NCBI GenBank assembly: GCA_049306095.1
Contig: JBAQPU010000034.1
Span: 62,001 to 126,000 of the forward strand
DNA from: UBA2336 sp049306095
Lineage (GTDB): Bacteria > Bacteroidota > Bacteroidia > Cytophagales > Cyclobacteriaceae
Reading direction: 5' to 3'
DNA length: 64,000 nt
The translations under genes and the position numbers were made by a program. Of the stretch, positions 17,475-25,370 are shown one piece after another. The notes under the pieces were generated by a model. The model ran no database searches. It worked only from the letters and a program-made list of their open reading frames with translations, and was not told the origin of the DNA. Positions within the stretch are counted from its first letter, which is position 1, and each line of letters begins with the position of its first letter.

Positions 17475-18082
17475 ACATCACTGACCAGCGCTTCGGCCGG
17501 AACGAGGTATTGCCGTTTTGAATTTACCTCTTTGCACAGCACGCGAGTTCTTCTCAGCTTTCCTTTTTTAAAAAACCGTCCGTTGAGTTGAAAGGTGCTT
17601 CCTTCCGGTAAATCAGCCAGGATAATATCAGCATGTGTGTTTTTGTCGTGGGCGCGAAGGGCTTTGGTTAACCGCACATCGGCAAAGGAACTTGCCATTG
17701 GATTTTGCATGTGCACTATCAGTGGAAGCAAAATGTTTTCCGGAAGAAATTCAGCAGTAAGAACCGGGTTCAAAAGTTTTTGAAACGCAGCCTTCCACTG
17801 GTGGCCATGGGGTTCCACCCGGTGTCCAAACGCCAGAAACACGTGCAGGTGGGCAACTTCATGAATATAGGTGATGAGAAACGTAAAAGGATTGAGATCG
17901 TGATTGAGCGTGATGCGGAGGTTTTGAGTTCCCTGTTTGCAGGTGAAATCGCCAATTTTGGTTTGCCTGCTTTTCGTGATTTTTAAAATAAAAGGCCTTG
18001 CCACCCATAGGCTCAGGCAGTAGGTAACCGATGTTTCCGGTACGTGCTGCTTCAATATGTTAAGAATCTCTTCTTCCTTCAC
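17456..18082 (-). CDS. SprT-like zinc metallopeptidase domain protein
   Basis: 208-aa protein with a SprT-like domain: zinc motif HEVAH at residues 74-78 and a further likely ligand His in PHGHQW near 94. The C-terminal half (about 130-205) is a small beta-rich region (KLRRTRVLCKEVNSKRQYLV) in place of the usual C4 zinc ribbon; I see no CxxC pairs there. The family includes the DNA-protein crosslink protease SPRTN, but bacterial members are of uncertain function. Separated from the upstream lipoprotein gene by a terminator. Confidence 0.78.
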   Translation of the reverse strand: MKEEEILNILKQHVPETSVTYCLSLWVARPFILKITKSRQTKIGDFTCKQGTQNLRITLNHDLNPFTFLITYIHEVAHLHVFLAFGHRVEPHGHQWKAAFQKLLNPVLTAEFLPENILLPLIVHMQNPMASSFADVRLTKALRAHDKNTHADIILADLPEGSTFQLNGRFFKKGKLRRTRVLCKEVNSKRQYLVPAEALVSDVQLSLL

Positions 18083-18120
18083 AAAGGGCGGGTTGCAACA
18101 AAATAATAAGACAATAAAAA

Positions 18121-18142
18121 AAGGCTTTATCTCTAAAGCCTT
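18121..18142 (-). terminator. Intrinsic terminator of the VVDSAAA lipoprotein gene
   Basis: Stem AAGGCTTTA / TAAAGCCTT with a 4-base loop, followed on the minus strand by a TTTTTTTATT tract. It lies 27 bp past the lipoprotein stop and 39 bp before the SprT-like start. Confidence 0.85.
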
Positions 18143-18168
18143 CCCGGGAACAATCTTTAAAAGATTGA

Positions 18169-18360
18169 CTACTGTGCAGGTGTTGCAGCAGCAGCAGAGT
18201 CAACTACAGCAGCGGCAGAATCAACTACAGCGGCAGCAGAATCAACTACAGTAGCAGCAGAATCAACAACTTCAGCAGCTGCTTCTTCCTTCTTACCACC
18301 ACAAGCTACAATGGCAACAGCGAAACCAGCTACCATCATCAATGCGAACAATTTTTTCAT
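18169..18360 (-). CDS. Small repeat lipoprotein
   Basis: 63-aa predicted lipoprotein: signal peptide with lipobox VAIVACGG (Cys20), a short charged stretch GGKKEEAAAE, then four tandem heptads VVDSAAT/VVDSAAA (residues 31-58) and an ATPAQ tail. The coding DNA is a perfect-period 21-nt repeat at 18187-18270. An own promoter region and a strong terminator suggest an abundant monocistronic mRNA, similar in style to small Ala-rich envelope lipoproteins. Function is unknown. Repeat number may vary between strains. Confidence 0.75.
   Translation of the reverse strand: MKKLFALMMVAGFAVAIVACGGKKEEAAAEVVDSAATVVDSAAAVVDSAAAVVDSAAAATPAQ
18187..18270 (-). repeat. 21-nt coding tandem repeat, four copies
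   Basis: Four consecutive 21-nt units, each encoding VVDSAAx, with only scattered third-position and single-base differences. This is a minisatellite inside the small lipoprotein gene, not a CRISPR: there are no spacers. Confidence 0.9.
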
Positions 18361-18428
18361 AGTTTACAGGTTTTTAAAAATCACGCAAATATAACAGTTC
18401 TTGAATATTACTAAAAACCCCAAAAAAA

Positions 18429-19736
18429 TTATTTTTTCCTAAAAATCAGTCTGACGGGCACGCCTTCAAAATCAAAGTATTCCCGAATCCTGTTTTCCAG
18501 AAAACGCTCATACGAGGGTTGAATGTACTGTGGCAGGTTACAGAAGAATGCAATCGATGGAAACCGTGCATTTACTTGTGTTACATATTTTATCTGTACA
18601 AATTTTCCCTTTGTAGTGGGGGGCGGATTGCGTTGGATGTCGGCTAACAGGAGTTCGTTCAGCTTGGAGGTAGGTATTTTTTTAGTTTTGTTTTCAAATA
18701 CCTCAACAGCCTTTTCAATGACCTGGAAAATACGCTGTTTATTAAGGGCGGAGGCGAAAATGATAGGGATATAGTCGATTGGGGCAATTTTCTCTAAAAT
18801 CTCTTTTTTATAGGTTTCGGCTGTTTTAGAGTCTTTTTCGACCAAATCCCACTTATTAACCATAATAACCATGCCCTTGCCCTGCCGTTGCGCCAGGCTG
18901 ATGATGTTGACATCCTGCGATTCCAGTTTACGTTCGGCATCTATAACAATGATGCAAACGTCACTTTCCTCCAGAGCCCGAAGCGAGCGGAGTACCGAAT
19001 AAAATTCAACATCGTCTTTTACCTTACTTTTCTTTCGAATACCGGCCGTATCGGTTAGAATGAAGTCTTTTCCATACATTTTATAATGCGAATGGATGGC
19101 ATCGCGGGTGGTGCCGGCCTCATCGGTAACAATGCTGCGGTCGGTGCCCAGCAGGGCATTCAGCAGCGATGACTTCCCCACATTGGGCCTGCCTAAAATT
19201 GAAATCTTTGGGATGCCGGCATTCGGATCTTCCACTCCTTCGGAGGGAAAAACTTTCACGAGCTCGTCCAGCAATTCTCCCGTTCCTGACCCGTTTTCGG
19301 CCGAAATGGGGTAAACTTCACCAAGGGCAAGTTCATAAAATTCAGAGGCGTGCATTGATTTTTCGGGTGTATCAGCTTTATTGGCCGCTACAAAAACAGG
19401 CTTTTTTGAAGCCCGGATGACGTTGGCAAAATCTTTATCAAACCCGGTTAGGCCATCTTTACAGTCGACCACGAAAATCACAGCCGAAGCTTCATCCAGG
19501 GCCAGCTTCACCTGCTTCCGGATTTCACTTTCAAATTTATCTTCCGAACCGGTTACATAACCACCCGTATCAATAACGGTAAAAAACTTTCCAATCCACT
19601 CTCCATATCCGTAGTGGCGGTCGCGTGTTACCCCGGCAATATCGTCCATGATGGCCTGGCGCTTTTCAATCAGTCGGTTGAAGAGCGTTGACTTCCCAAC
19701 ATTGGGTCTGCCTACAATTGCTACAATGTTTGCCAT
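18429..19736 (-). CDS. der: Ribosome biogenesis GTPase Der (EngA)
   Basis: 435-aa double GTPase needed for 50S subunit assembly. Two G domains are visible: GRPNVGKSTLFNRL near residue 8 and GRPNVGKSSLLNAL near 180, each with its own DTGG/DTAG and NKxD motifs (ANKAD, NKWD). A KH-like C-terminal domain ends in RLIFRKK. Length is typical. Era lies just upstream on the same strand across a word-repeat palindrome. Confidence 0.97.
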   Translation of the reverse strand: MANIVAIVGRPNVGKSTLFNRLIEKRQAIMDDIAGVTRDRHYGYGEWIGKFFTVIDTGGYVTGSEDKFESEIRKQVKLALDEASAVIFVVDCKDGLTGFDKDFANVIRASKKPVFVAANKADTPEKSMHASEFYELALGEVYPISAENGSGTGELLDELVKVFPSEGVEDPNAGIPKISILGRPNVGKSSLLNALLGTDRSIVTDEAGTTRDAIHSHYKMYGKDFILTDTAGIRKKSKVKDDVEFYSVLRSLRALEESDVCIIVIDAERKLESQDVNIISLAQRQGKGMVIMVNKWDLVEKDSKTAETYKKEILEKIAPIDYIPIIFASALNKQRIFQVIEKAVEVFENKTKKIPTSKLNELLLADIQRNPPPTTKGKFVQIKYVTQVNARFPSIAFFCNLPQYIQPSYERFLENRIREYFDFEGVPVRLIFRKK

Positions 19737-19742
19737 AATTTA

Positions 19743-19808
19743 ATTTTCAATGGTCAATTTTCAATTGGCCAATGTACGACCAAACATTGGTCATTGGCTA
19801 ATTGATCA
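19743..19808. repeat. Intergenic palindrome built from a repeated caatgg/gccaat word
   Basis: The spacer between era and der. The left arm (about 19743-19775) repeats CAATGGTCAATT and GGCCAATG; the right arm (about 19784-19808) carries CATTGGTCATTGGC and GATCATTGGCTAAT, roughly complementary to the left. Same construction as the spacers at 2921 and 6881 but with a different word. Confidence 0.65.
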
Positions 19809-19812
19809 TTGG

Positions 19813-20700
19813 CTAATCGTTTAAATAACCGAATTGTCTCAGGTTCTTTTGCTGTTTTCGCCAATCGCTGGCTACCTTAACGTGTGTTTCTAAGAATATT
19901 TTTTTCTGAAAAAATATTTCTAAATCCTTTCGGGCATCGGTGCCTAATTTTTTAAGCGCACTGCCCTGTTTCCCGATAATAATTCCTTTTTGTGAATCGC
20001 GCTCCACAAATATTTGCGCACGCATTCGGATGATGCCCTCTTCCTCTTTGAATTCGGTAATGGCTACCTCGGTGCTGTAAGGAACTTCCTGTTCGTAATT
20101 CAGAAAAATTTTTTCACGAATGATTTCGGCAGCAAAGAACCGTTCCGACCGGTCAGTCATTTCATCCTGCGGAAAAAATGCGGGGTGTTCGGGCATTAGA
20201 CTGATAATGGTGTTCAGAAGCATTTGTGTATTTTCTCCGCTCTTCGCTGAAACAGCAATGGTTCCCTGAAGGTTTGTCAGGTGTTCTTTCCAGTGCATGA
20301 GTTTATCGTGTACCTGCGTGCCCTTCGCCTGATCAATTTTATTTAAGACCAGCAAAATGGGCGTTTGAATTTTTTTAAACCGGTCGAACAGCAGGGCGTC
20401 ATATTTTTCACCCAACTCAACCACCAGTAAAATCAAATCTGCATCTTCCAGCGAAACTTTGACATAGTTCATCATGGCTTCATGAAGAGCATACTTGGGT
20501 TCGAGAATGCCCGGTGTATCAGAATATACAATCTGGTACGTGTCGCTGTTTAAAATTCCCATGATGCGATGCCGGGTTGTTTGCGCTTTTGGCGTAGCAA
20601 TGGAAAGTTGTTCGCCTATCAGCTTATTCATTAAAGTAGATTTCCCCACGTTGGGTTTACCTACAATACTGACAAAACCGGCCTTGAATGCTGTTGACAT
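19813..20700 (-). CDS. era: GTPase Era
   Basis: 295-aa GTPase that binds 16S rRNA during 30S maturation. G1 motif GKPNVGKSTLMNKL near residue 16, G3 DTPG near 62, G4 NKID near 125, then a C-terminal KH domain containing GIIIGKQGSALKKLG near 235. The start at ATG 20700 (MSTAFKAG) is chosen because the 17-residue upstream extension runs through a hairpin and is not conserved-looking. Confidence 0.96.
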   Translation of the reverse strand: MSTAFKAGFVSIVGKPNVGKSTLMNKLIGEQLSIATPKAQTTRHRIMGILNSDTYQIVYSDTPGILEPKYALHEAMMNYVKVSLEDADLILLVVELGEKYDALLFDRFKKIQTPILLVLNKIDQAKGTQVHDKLMHWKEHLTNLQGTIAVSAKSGENTQMLLNTIISLMPEHPAFFPQDEMTDRSERFFAAEIIREKIFLNYEQEVPYSTEVAITEFKEEEGIIRMRAQIFVERDSQKGIIIGKQGSALKKLGTDARKDLEIFFQKKIFLETHVKVASDWRKQQKNLRQFGYLND

Positions 20701-20711
20701 GGTTGAAAAAG

Positions 20712-20739
20712 AAAACCCCAATGGGTTAATCGGGGTTTT
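20712..20739 (-). terminator. Hairpin with flanking A/T tracts upstream of era
   Basis: Stem AAAACCCC / GGGGTTTT with a 12-base loop and A/T tracts on both sides, so it could stop transcription in either direction. On the minus strand it would end the coiled-coil gene at 20827 before era begins. Confidence 0.65.
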
Positions 20740-20826
20740 TGTTAAAAGCACGCGATAACGTGTAAAAATGCCTTAATTGCAACAATAATGCAAGGTGAAC
20801 CTGTTTCAGCTGAGTAAAGCCTTCTG

Positions 20827-21240
20827 TTACATCAATCGTTCAATGAAGGCAAAATACTCGTGCCTGAACTGATCGTAGGTTTTTGAAAACGTTGCCAGGT
20901 CGCTCATTACCTGTTCATGTTCCTTAAAATATTTTGTGTCTGATTCGTTCATGCTTTGCAGCATATCAGCCAGGTCTTTTTCATGTTCTCTTATTTTCTT
21001 ACGCAAAACATCTACCGCCTCACCTCCATAATAGGTGATGATGTTCTGAAAATGATCCATTTCTTTTTTCAGCTCAAGGGTGGTAGCCCTGGATGAGTGT
21101 TGATCCAGCAATTTTTGAAAGAAACTCAACTCCCGTTTCCATAATGCAGAAGCAGAAAGCCATTCGAGGCTTTGCTGATGCATGGATACCAAACTGGGTT
21201 GTAAAATGTACTTTCCTGAAGTTCCGATAACCGAAATCAT
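20827..21240 (-). CDS. Hypothetical coiled-coil protein
   Basis: 137-aa protein from ATG 21240 (a TTG 16 codons upstream is possible). I do not recognise it. It is almost entirely helical and charged, with heptad-like stretches ELKKEMDHFQNII and KKIREHEKDLADMLQ. No signal peptide with the chosen start. It sits upstream of era but is separated from it by a hairpin. A cytosolic binding or scaffold role is possible but unsupported. Confidence 0.6.
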   Translation of the reverse strand: MISVIGTSGKYILQPSLVSMHQQSLEWLSASALWKRELSFFQKLLDQHSSRATTLELKKEMDHFQNIITYYGGEAVDVLRKKIREHEKDLADMLQSMNESDTKYFKEHEQVMSDLATFSKTYDQFRHEYFAFIERLM

Positions 21241-21379
21241 AATGATGAGGGGTTTAATGCTTGTACGAAGTAGCCGAATGGTAATCAATTACCCCATGAC
21301 GATTGTCACGTAGCTCGCTGACTTTGCTCAAGGTCTGTTCGGGGTTCGATTGGTAAATCGAAAAAATCTTTACAAAAGC

Positions 21380-22120
21380 ATGACGGGATCCAACTATTTC
21401 GGACTTTTTTTGTTTTTCATTCTCACGTTGGTGTCCGAGATATTGGGAACATTGGGTGGATTTGGATCATCCTTATTTTTTGTATCACTCTCTCAGTTCT
21501 TTTTCGACTTTCAAACGGTGCTGGCTTTAACCGGTTTATTGCATGTGTTCAGTAATGTTGCCAAAATCATTCTTTTCAGGAAAACCATTGATTGGAAACT
21601 GGTTTTGTGGCTTGGTGTGGCAAGTACCCTGTTCGCTATAGGAGGTTCGTATCTGACAGCCCATGTTGACTTACACTATGCGCACCTGGTTCTTGGTATT
21701 TTTTTAATTGTGTTGAGCATTTTCTTTTATTGGAAGCCTGATTTTTCAGTCGGTGCTACGCTTAAAAATTCCGTGATTGGTGGCAGTTTGGCTGGATTTT
21801 TAGCTGGATTTATTGGAACGGGTGGCGCCATTCGCGGGCTCATCCTCACCTCTTTTAATCTGGAAAAGAACTTTTTAGTGGGTACGTCAGCGGCAATTGA
21901 TTTCGGTGTGGATGTAAGCCGAACCTTTATTTATCTGGAGAATCAATACCTCGAAAAAAACATGTGGATCTACATTCCTGCATTAATAGCCGCATCGTTT
22001 CTTGGAAGTTATTTAGGTAAAGTCTTGCTGTCGCATATCAGTCAAGAGACCTTTCGGAAAATTCTGCTGATTCTGGTATTTATAATGGGGGTATTTCTTG
22101 TGGCGGGATGGGATCGTTAA
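21380..22120 (+). CDS. TauE/SafE family permease
   Basis: 246-aa polytopic membrane protein with about eight hydrophobic helices in two repeats. The pattern LGTLGGFGSSLFFVSL in the first helix and GFLAGFIGTGGAIRG near residue 155 is the duplicated Gly-rich signature of the TauE/SafE (DUF81) family, which exports sulfite, sulfoacetate or related anions. ATG 21380 is preferred over the TTG ten codons upstream. It is the last gene before the nos promoter. The substrate is not predictable. Confidence 0.8.
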   Translation: MTGSNYFGLFLFFILTLVSEILGTLGGFGSSLFFVSLSQFFFDFQTVLALTGLLHVFSNVAKIILFRKTIDWKLVLWLGVASTLFAIGGSYLTAHVDLHYAHLVLGIFLIVLSIFFYWKPDFSVGATLKNSVIGGSLAGFLAGFIGTGGAIRGLILTSFNLEKNFLVGTSAAIDFGVDVSRTFIYLENQYLEKNMWIYIPALIAASFLGSYLGKVLLSHISQETFRKILLILVFIMGVFLVAGWDR

Positions 22121-22145
22121 ATTTTTGTTTTCTGACTATTAAATC

Positions 22146-22157
22146 TGACAAAAATCA
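22146..22157 (+). promoter_or_regulatory. Putative Crp/Fnr site upstream of the nos operon
   Basis: TGACAAAAATCA within CTGACAAAAATCACC. It has the TGA-N6-TCA geometry of Crp/Fnr sites and matches the site upstream of ccoNO at 14 of 15 positions. A -7-like TATTTTG lies at 22204-22210, 58 bp from the start of the site, and the site ends 88 bp before the cytochrome c ATG. No -33 TTTG is evident, which fits an activator-dependent promoter. Confidence 0.6.
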
Positions 22158-22168
22158 CCACTGTACTA

Positions 22169-22180
22169 TGACTTTACTCA
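22169..22180 (+). promoter_or_regulatory. Possible second TGA-N6-TCA half-site pair
   Basis: TGACTTTACTCA, 23 bp downstream of the first site, two helical turns. The short consensus occurs by chance every few kilobases, so this is only suggestive. Confidence 0.25.
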
Positions 22181-22244
22181 TAATGAGTACTATCTTCAAC
22201 AGATATTTTGCATCGGAATTAAATAACTAAAATTTAAACCAATC

Positions 22245-22715
22245 ATGAAAACGCCACTATTTATTGTTGCCATTTTTGGCATTCTCGCATCGTGTGCCCC
22301 CGAAAAACCAAAAGTAGATGAATCCAAAAAAAATGAAAGCCCTGTTGCTGCTGCAAAGGAAGAACTCATGGACGCTACAAAAGGAATCGGACAGGTAAAA
22401 AATGTAAAACTTGAAAGTCCGCTTGACCAGGACCGTGTTAAAAGAGGGGTAGCTATTTACGAAATGAAGTGTCAGGCATGCCACAAGCTGGATGATACCC
22501 GTGTGGTTGGCCCGGGCTGGAAAGGCATCACTCAAAAAAGAAAACCCGAGTGGATCATGAACATGATCACCAACGTGGATGTGATGCTGGATAAAGATCC
22601 GGAAGCGCAAAAACTATTGGAGTTGTGTTTGATGCGAATGCCAAACCAAAACATGTCAATTGGCGATGCCCGCGATGTGCTGGAATACATGCGCCAGAAT
22701 GACGGAGAAAAATAG
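22245..22715 (+). CDS. Monohaem cytochrome c lipoprotein of the nos operon
   Basis: 156-aa predicted lipoprotein (lipobox ILASC, Cys17) with a class I cytochrome c domain: haem-attachment motif CQACH at residues 76-80 and a likely axial Met in LMRMPNQNMS near 130. It should be anchored in the periplasm and is the likely electron donor to NosZ, replacing the NosR/NosX route that is absent here. It is the first gene of the nos operon, 88 bp downstream of the Crp/Fnr-like site. Confidence 0.85.
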   Translation: MKTPLFIVAIFGILASCAPEKPKVDESKKNESPVAAAKEELMDATKGIGQVKNVKLESPLDQDRVKRGVAIYEMKCQACHKLDDTRVVGPGWKGITQKRKPEWIMNMITNVDVMLDKDPEAQKLLELCLMRMPNQNMSIGDARDVLEYMRQNDGEK

Positions 22716-22734
22716 GATTTAACCCCCAAATTAT

Positions 22735-23280
22735 ATGAAACGCTTACTCTTTGTTCCCTTGCTGTTGCTGCTTGCATGCGGTCAGCAACCTGCCGGCACA
22801 GAAGCCTCAGTTGCAGACGCTCCTGCCGAAGGCGGGCAATCTACCGTGAAGGATGAAACCTCTGCACCGGATGTTGTTCGTGTCGCGGTAAACTCACCAG
22901 ACCACACAACGTTGGTGGCTGCCTTAAAAGGAGCCGAATATGTTGATGCCCTTTCTAATGCCGGTCCCTTTACCGTGTTTGCCCCAACCAACGAAGCTTT
23001 CAATAAGCTTCCAGCGGGAACAGTAGAAAATCTGATGAAGCCAGAGAGTAAAGATGCGCTTCGTAATATTTTGGAATATCACGTATACGTGGGTGTCATT
23101 TCTGAGGCGATGATCCAGGATGGCATGACGCTGAACCAGGTAAACCTCGACAACATAACACTCAATAAGAAAGACGGCAAGATTACCGTAAACGGTGCCA
23201 ATGTATTGGGTGTAGTTAAGGCCTCCAATGGTGTCGTGTATGTGATTGATGCTGTACTGTTACCTCCTGATAAGAAATAA
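22735..23280 (+). CDS. Fasciclin-domain lipoprotein
   Basis: 181-aa predicted lipoprotein (lipobox LLLLACGQ, Cys15), an Ala/Glu-rich linker to about residue 45, then one FAS1 domain with the H1 motif FTVFAPTNEAFNKLP near 80 and the H2-like VYVIDAVLLPP at the end. FAS1 domains mediate adhesion or protein contacts. Lying 20 bp after the cytochrome c gene and 20 bp before nosZ, it is almost certainly cotranscribed; a role in N2O respiration is inferred from position only. Confidence 0.85.
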   Translation: MKRLLFVPLLLLLACGQQPAGTEASVADAPAEGGQSTVKDETSAPDVVRVAVNSPDHTTLVAALKGAEYVDALSNAGPFTVFAPTNEAFNKLPAGTVENLMKPESKDALRNILEYHVYVGVISEAMIQDGMTLNQVNLDNITLNKKDGKITVNGANVLGVVKASNGVVYVIDAVLLPPDKK

Positions 23281-23299
23281 TTAACCTTATATAATTGAT

Positions 23300-25288
23300 A
23301 TGAAAAACCTCATTAAAATAGCTTACTTTCTTTCAGCACTGGTGGTAGTGGCTGGTGTACTAACCAGTTGTAAACCGAAAGGCCCGGCTGAAGTATCAAC
23401 CGGTGATGCCGCTTCCAAAGTGTATGTGGCGCCAGGCCAATACGATGAATTTTATAACGTTGTATCGGGTGGATTCAACGGACAGATTGGTATTTATGGA
23501 ATTCCTTCCGGCCGTCTGTTCAGAATCCTCCCGGTGTTTTCTGTTTCGCCTGAGAATGGCTACGGATACAGCGAAGAAACAAAACCTATGCTGAATACAT
23601 CACACGGTTTTGTTCCGTGGGATGATCTGCACCACATTGCTTTATCCACTACAAAAGGAGAGCATGATGGTCGCTGGATTTTTGCTAACGGTAATAACAC
23701 ACCCCGAGTGGCACGTGTCAGCTTCAAGTCATTCAGAACGGAAGAAATTTTAGAGATTCCCAACAGTGGCGGTAACCACTCTTCTCCGTTCATTACAGAA
23801 AACACCGAGTATGTGGTGGCGGGTACACGCTTTAGCATTCCCATGGGAGGAAAAGATGTTCCTATCAGCTCCTATAAAGAGAACTTCAAAGGTTCGATCA
23901 GTTTCATTAAGGTTGATCCTACCGATGGCCATATGAACATTGCGTTCCAGTTAAGAACTCCTGGATTCAACTATGACTTAAGCCGTGCAGGCAAAGGTCC
24001 TTCTCACGGATGGTTCTTCTTCTCTTGCTACAATACAGAGCAAGCCTATACACTCTTAGAAGTAAACGCTTCTCAAAAAGACAAAGACTTTATTATGGCA
24101 GTGAATTGGAAGAAAGCTGAAGAATACATTGCTCAGGGAAAGGGAAGAAAAGAAAAAGCAAAGTATGCCCACAATACATACAATGAAAAAACTCACTCTG
24201 CTACAAGCAAAATGGAAGAAGAAGTATTGGTGTTGGATGTATCTGAATTCCCTGATATTGTGTACTTCATTCCATGTCCTAAGTCTCCTCACGGTTGTGA
24301 TGTAGACCCTTCAGGCGAATATATTGTGGGAAGTGGCAAGTTGGCCGCTATGATGCCCGTGTTTTCTTTCTCTAAAATACAAGATGCCATAGCCAAGAAA
24401 GATTTCGAAGGTGATTTCAACGGTATACCGGTTATTAAATATGAAGCTGCTCTTCACGGTGAGGTTAAGAAGCCTGGTCTTGGACCGTTGCATACCGAGT
24501 TTGACGCGAACGGAAATGCCTATACTTCTTTCTTTGTGTCATCGGAAGTAGTGAAGTGGAATGTTAAAACGCTGGAGATCATCGACCGTGTTCCTACGTA
24601 TTATTCTGTTGGTCACTTGAGTGTTCCGGGTGGGCCTACTGCCAAGCCTCACGGTAAGTATGTGATTGCGTATAACAAAATCACAAAAGACCGTTACCTG
24701 CCTACAGGTCCTGAGTTAACACAATCCGCACAGCTCTATGATATCTCCGGAGAGAAAATGAAACTATTGCTTGACTTCCCAACAGTAGGTGAACCGCACT
24801 ATGCCGAATCAATTCCCGCAAGTTTGATTACACCAAACTCTACTAAAATCTATAAGATTGAAGAAAACGAAAACCCTTATGTTGCCAAAGGCGAGGGTCA
24901 GGCTAAGGTTGAGCGTAAAGGAAATGAAGTTCACGTGTACATGACTGCTATTCGTTCTCACTTAACACCGGATAATATCGAAGGTGTAAAGGTTGGTGAT
25001 GATGTGTACTTCCATGTTACAAACCTTGAACAGGATTGGGATGTGCCGCACGGTTTCGCCATCAAGGGTGCGAACAATGCTGAGATACTGATCATGCCGG
25101 GAGAAACACAAACGTTGAAGTGGAAAGCAACAGCTACCGGAGTGATTCCATTCTATTGCACAGATTTTTGCTCTGCACTTCACCAGGAAATGTCAGGGTA
25201 TGTGCGTGTATCTCCTGCCGGAAGTAATACACCACTGAAGTTTTCAACCGGGAAAATCGAAAGCCAGGGAAGTGGCGCTGGTGAGTAG
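23300..25288 (+). CDS. nosZ: Nitrous-oxide reductase, clade II (Sec-type lipoprotein)
   Basis: 662-aa periplasmic copper enzyme reducing N2O to N2. The N-terminus is a Sec lipoprotein signal (VLTSCKPKG, Cys24), not a Tat RR signal, which defines clade II. Seven-bladed propeller region with CuZ His motifs: DDLHHIA near residue 110, PHGCDVDPSGEY near 335, GPLHTEFD near 396, GHLSVPGG and KPHGKY near 440-455. C-terminal cupredoxin domain with the CuA ligands C620-x3-C624-x3-H628-x2-M631 (CTDFCSALHQEM) and an upstream His in WDVPHGFAI. Length is normal for clade II. All key copper ligands I can check are present, so it should be functional. Confidence 0.97.
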   Translation: MKNLIKIAYFLSALVVVAGVLTSCKPKGPAEVSTGDAASKVYVAPGQYDEFYNVVSGGFNGQIGIYGIPSGRLFRILPVFSVSPENGYGYSEETKPMLNTSHGFVPWDDLHHIALSTTKGEHDGRWIFANGNNTPRVARVSFKSFRTEEILEIPNSGGNHSSPFITENTEYVVAGTRFSIPMGGKDVPISSYKENFKGSISFIKVDPTDGHMNIAFQLRTPGFNYDLSRAGKGPSHGWFFFSCYNTEQAYTLLEVNASQKDKDFIMAVNWKKAEEYIAQGKGRKEKAKYAHNTYNEKTHSATSKMEEEVLVLDVSEFPDIVYFIPCPKSPHGCDVDPSGEYIVGSGKLAAMMPVFSFSKIQDAIAKKDFEGDFNGIPVIKYEAALHGEVKKPGLGPLHTEFDANGNAYTSFFVSSEVVKWNVKTLEIIDRVPTYYSVGHLSVPGGPTAKPHGKYVIAYNKITKDRYLPTGPELTQSAQLYDISGEKMKLLLDFPTVGEPHYAESIPASLITPNSTKIYKIEENENPYVAKGEGQAKVERKGNEVHVYMTAIRSHLTPDNIEGVKVGDDVYFHVTNLEQDWDVPHGFAIKGANNAEILIMPGETQTLKWKATATGVIPFYCTDFCSALHQEMSGYVRVSPAGSNTPLKFSTGKIESQGSGAGE

Positions 25289-25321
25289 TCTCCCACATAG
25301 TTTACAGGTTGAAATTAGGTT

Positions 25322-25345
25322 CCGTCCTGAAAAGGGTCAGGACGG
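25322..25345 (+). terminator. Hairpin between nosZ and the downstream nos genes
   Basis: Stem CCGTCCTGA / TCAGGACGG (9 bp) with a 6-base loop, followed by GCCTTCTTATT, a weak T-tract. It may be a leaky terminator or an mRNA-stabilising stem that makes nosZ more abundant than the accessory genes. Confidence 0.6.
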
Positions 25346-25370
25346 GCCTTCTTATTAAAACAAAGCCGTT

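Noticed and set aside
18187..18270. Regular repeats suggesting a CRISPR array
   Set aside because: Units are contiguous 21-nt coding repeats without spacers.
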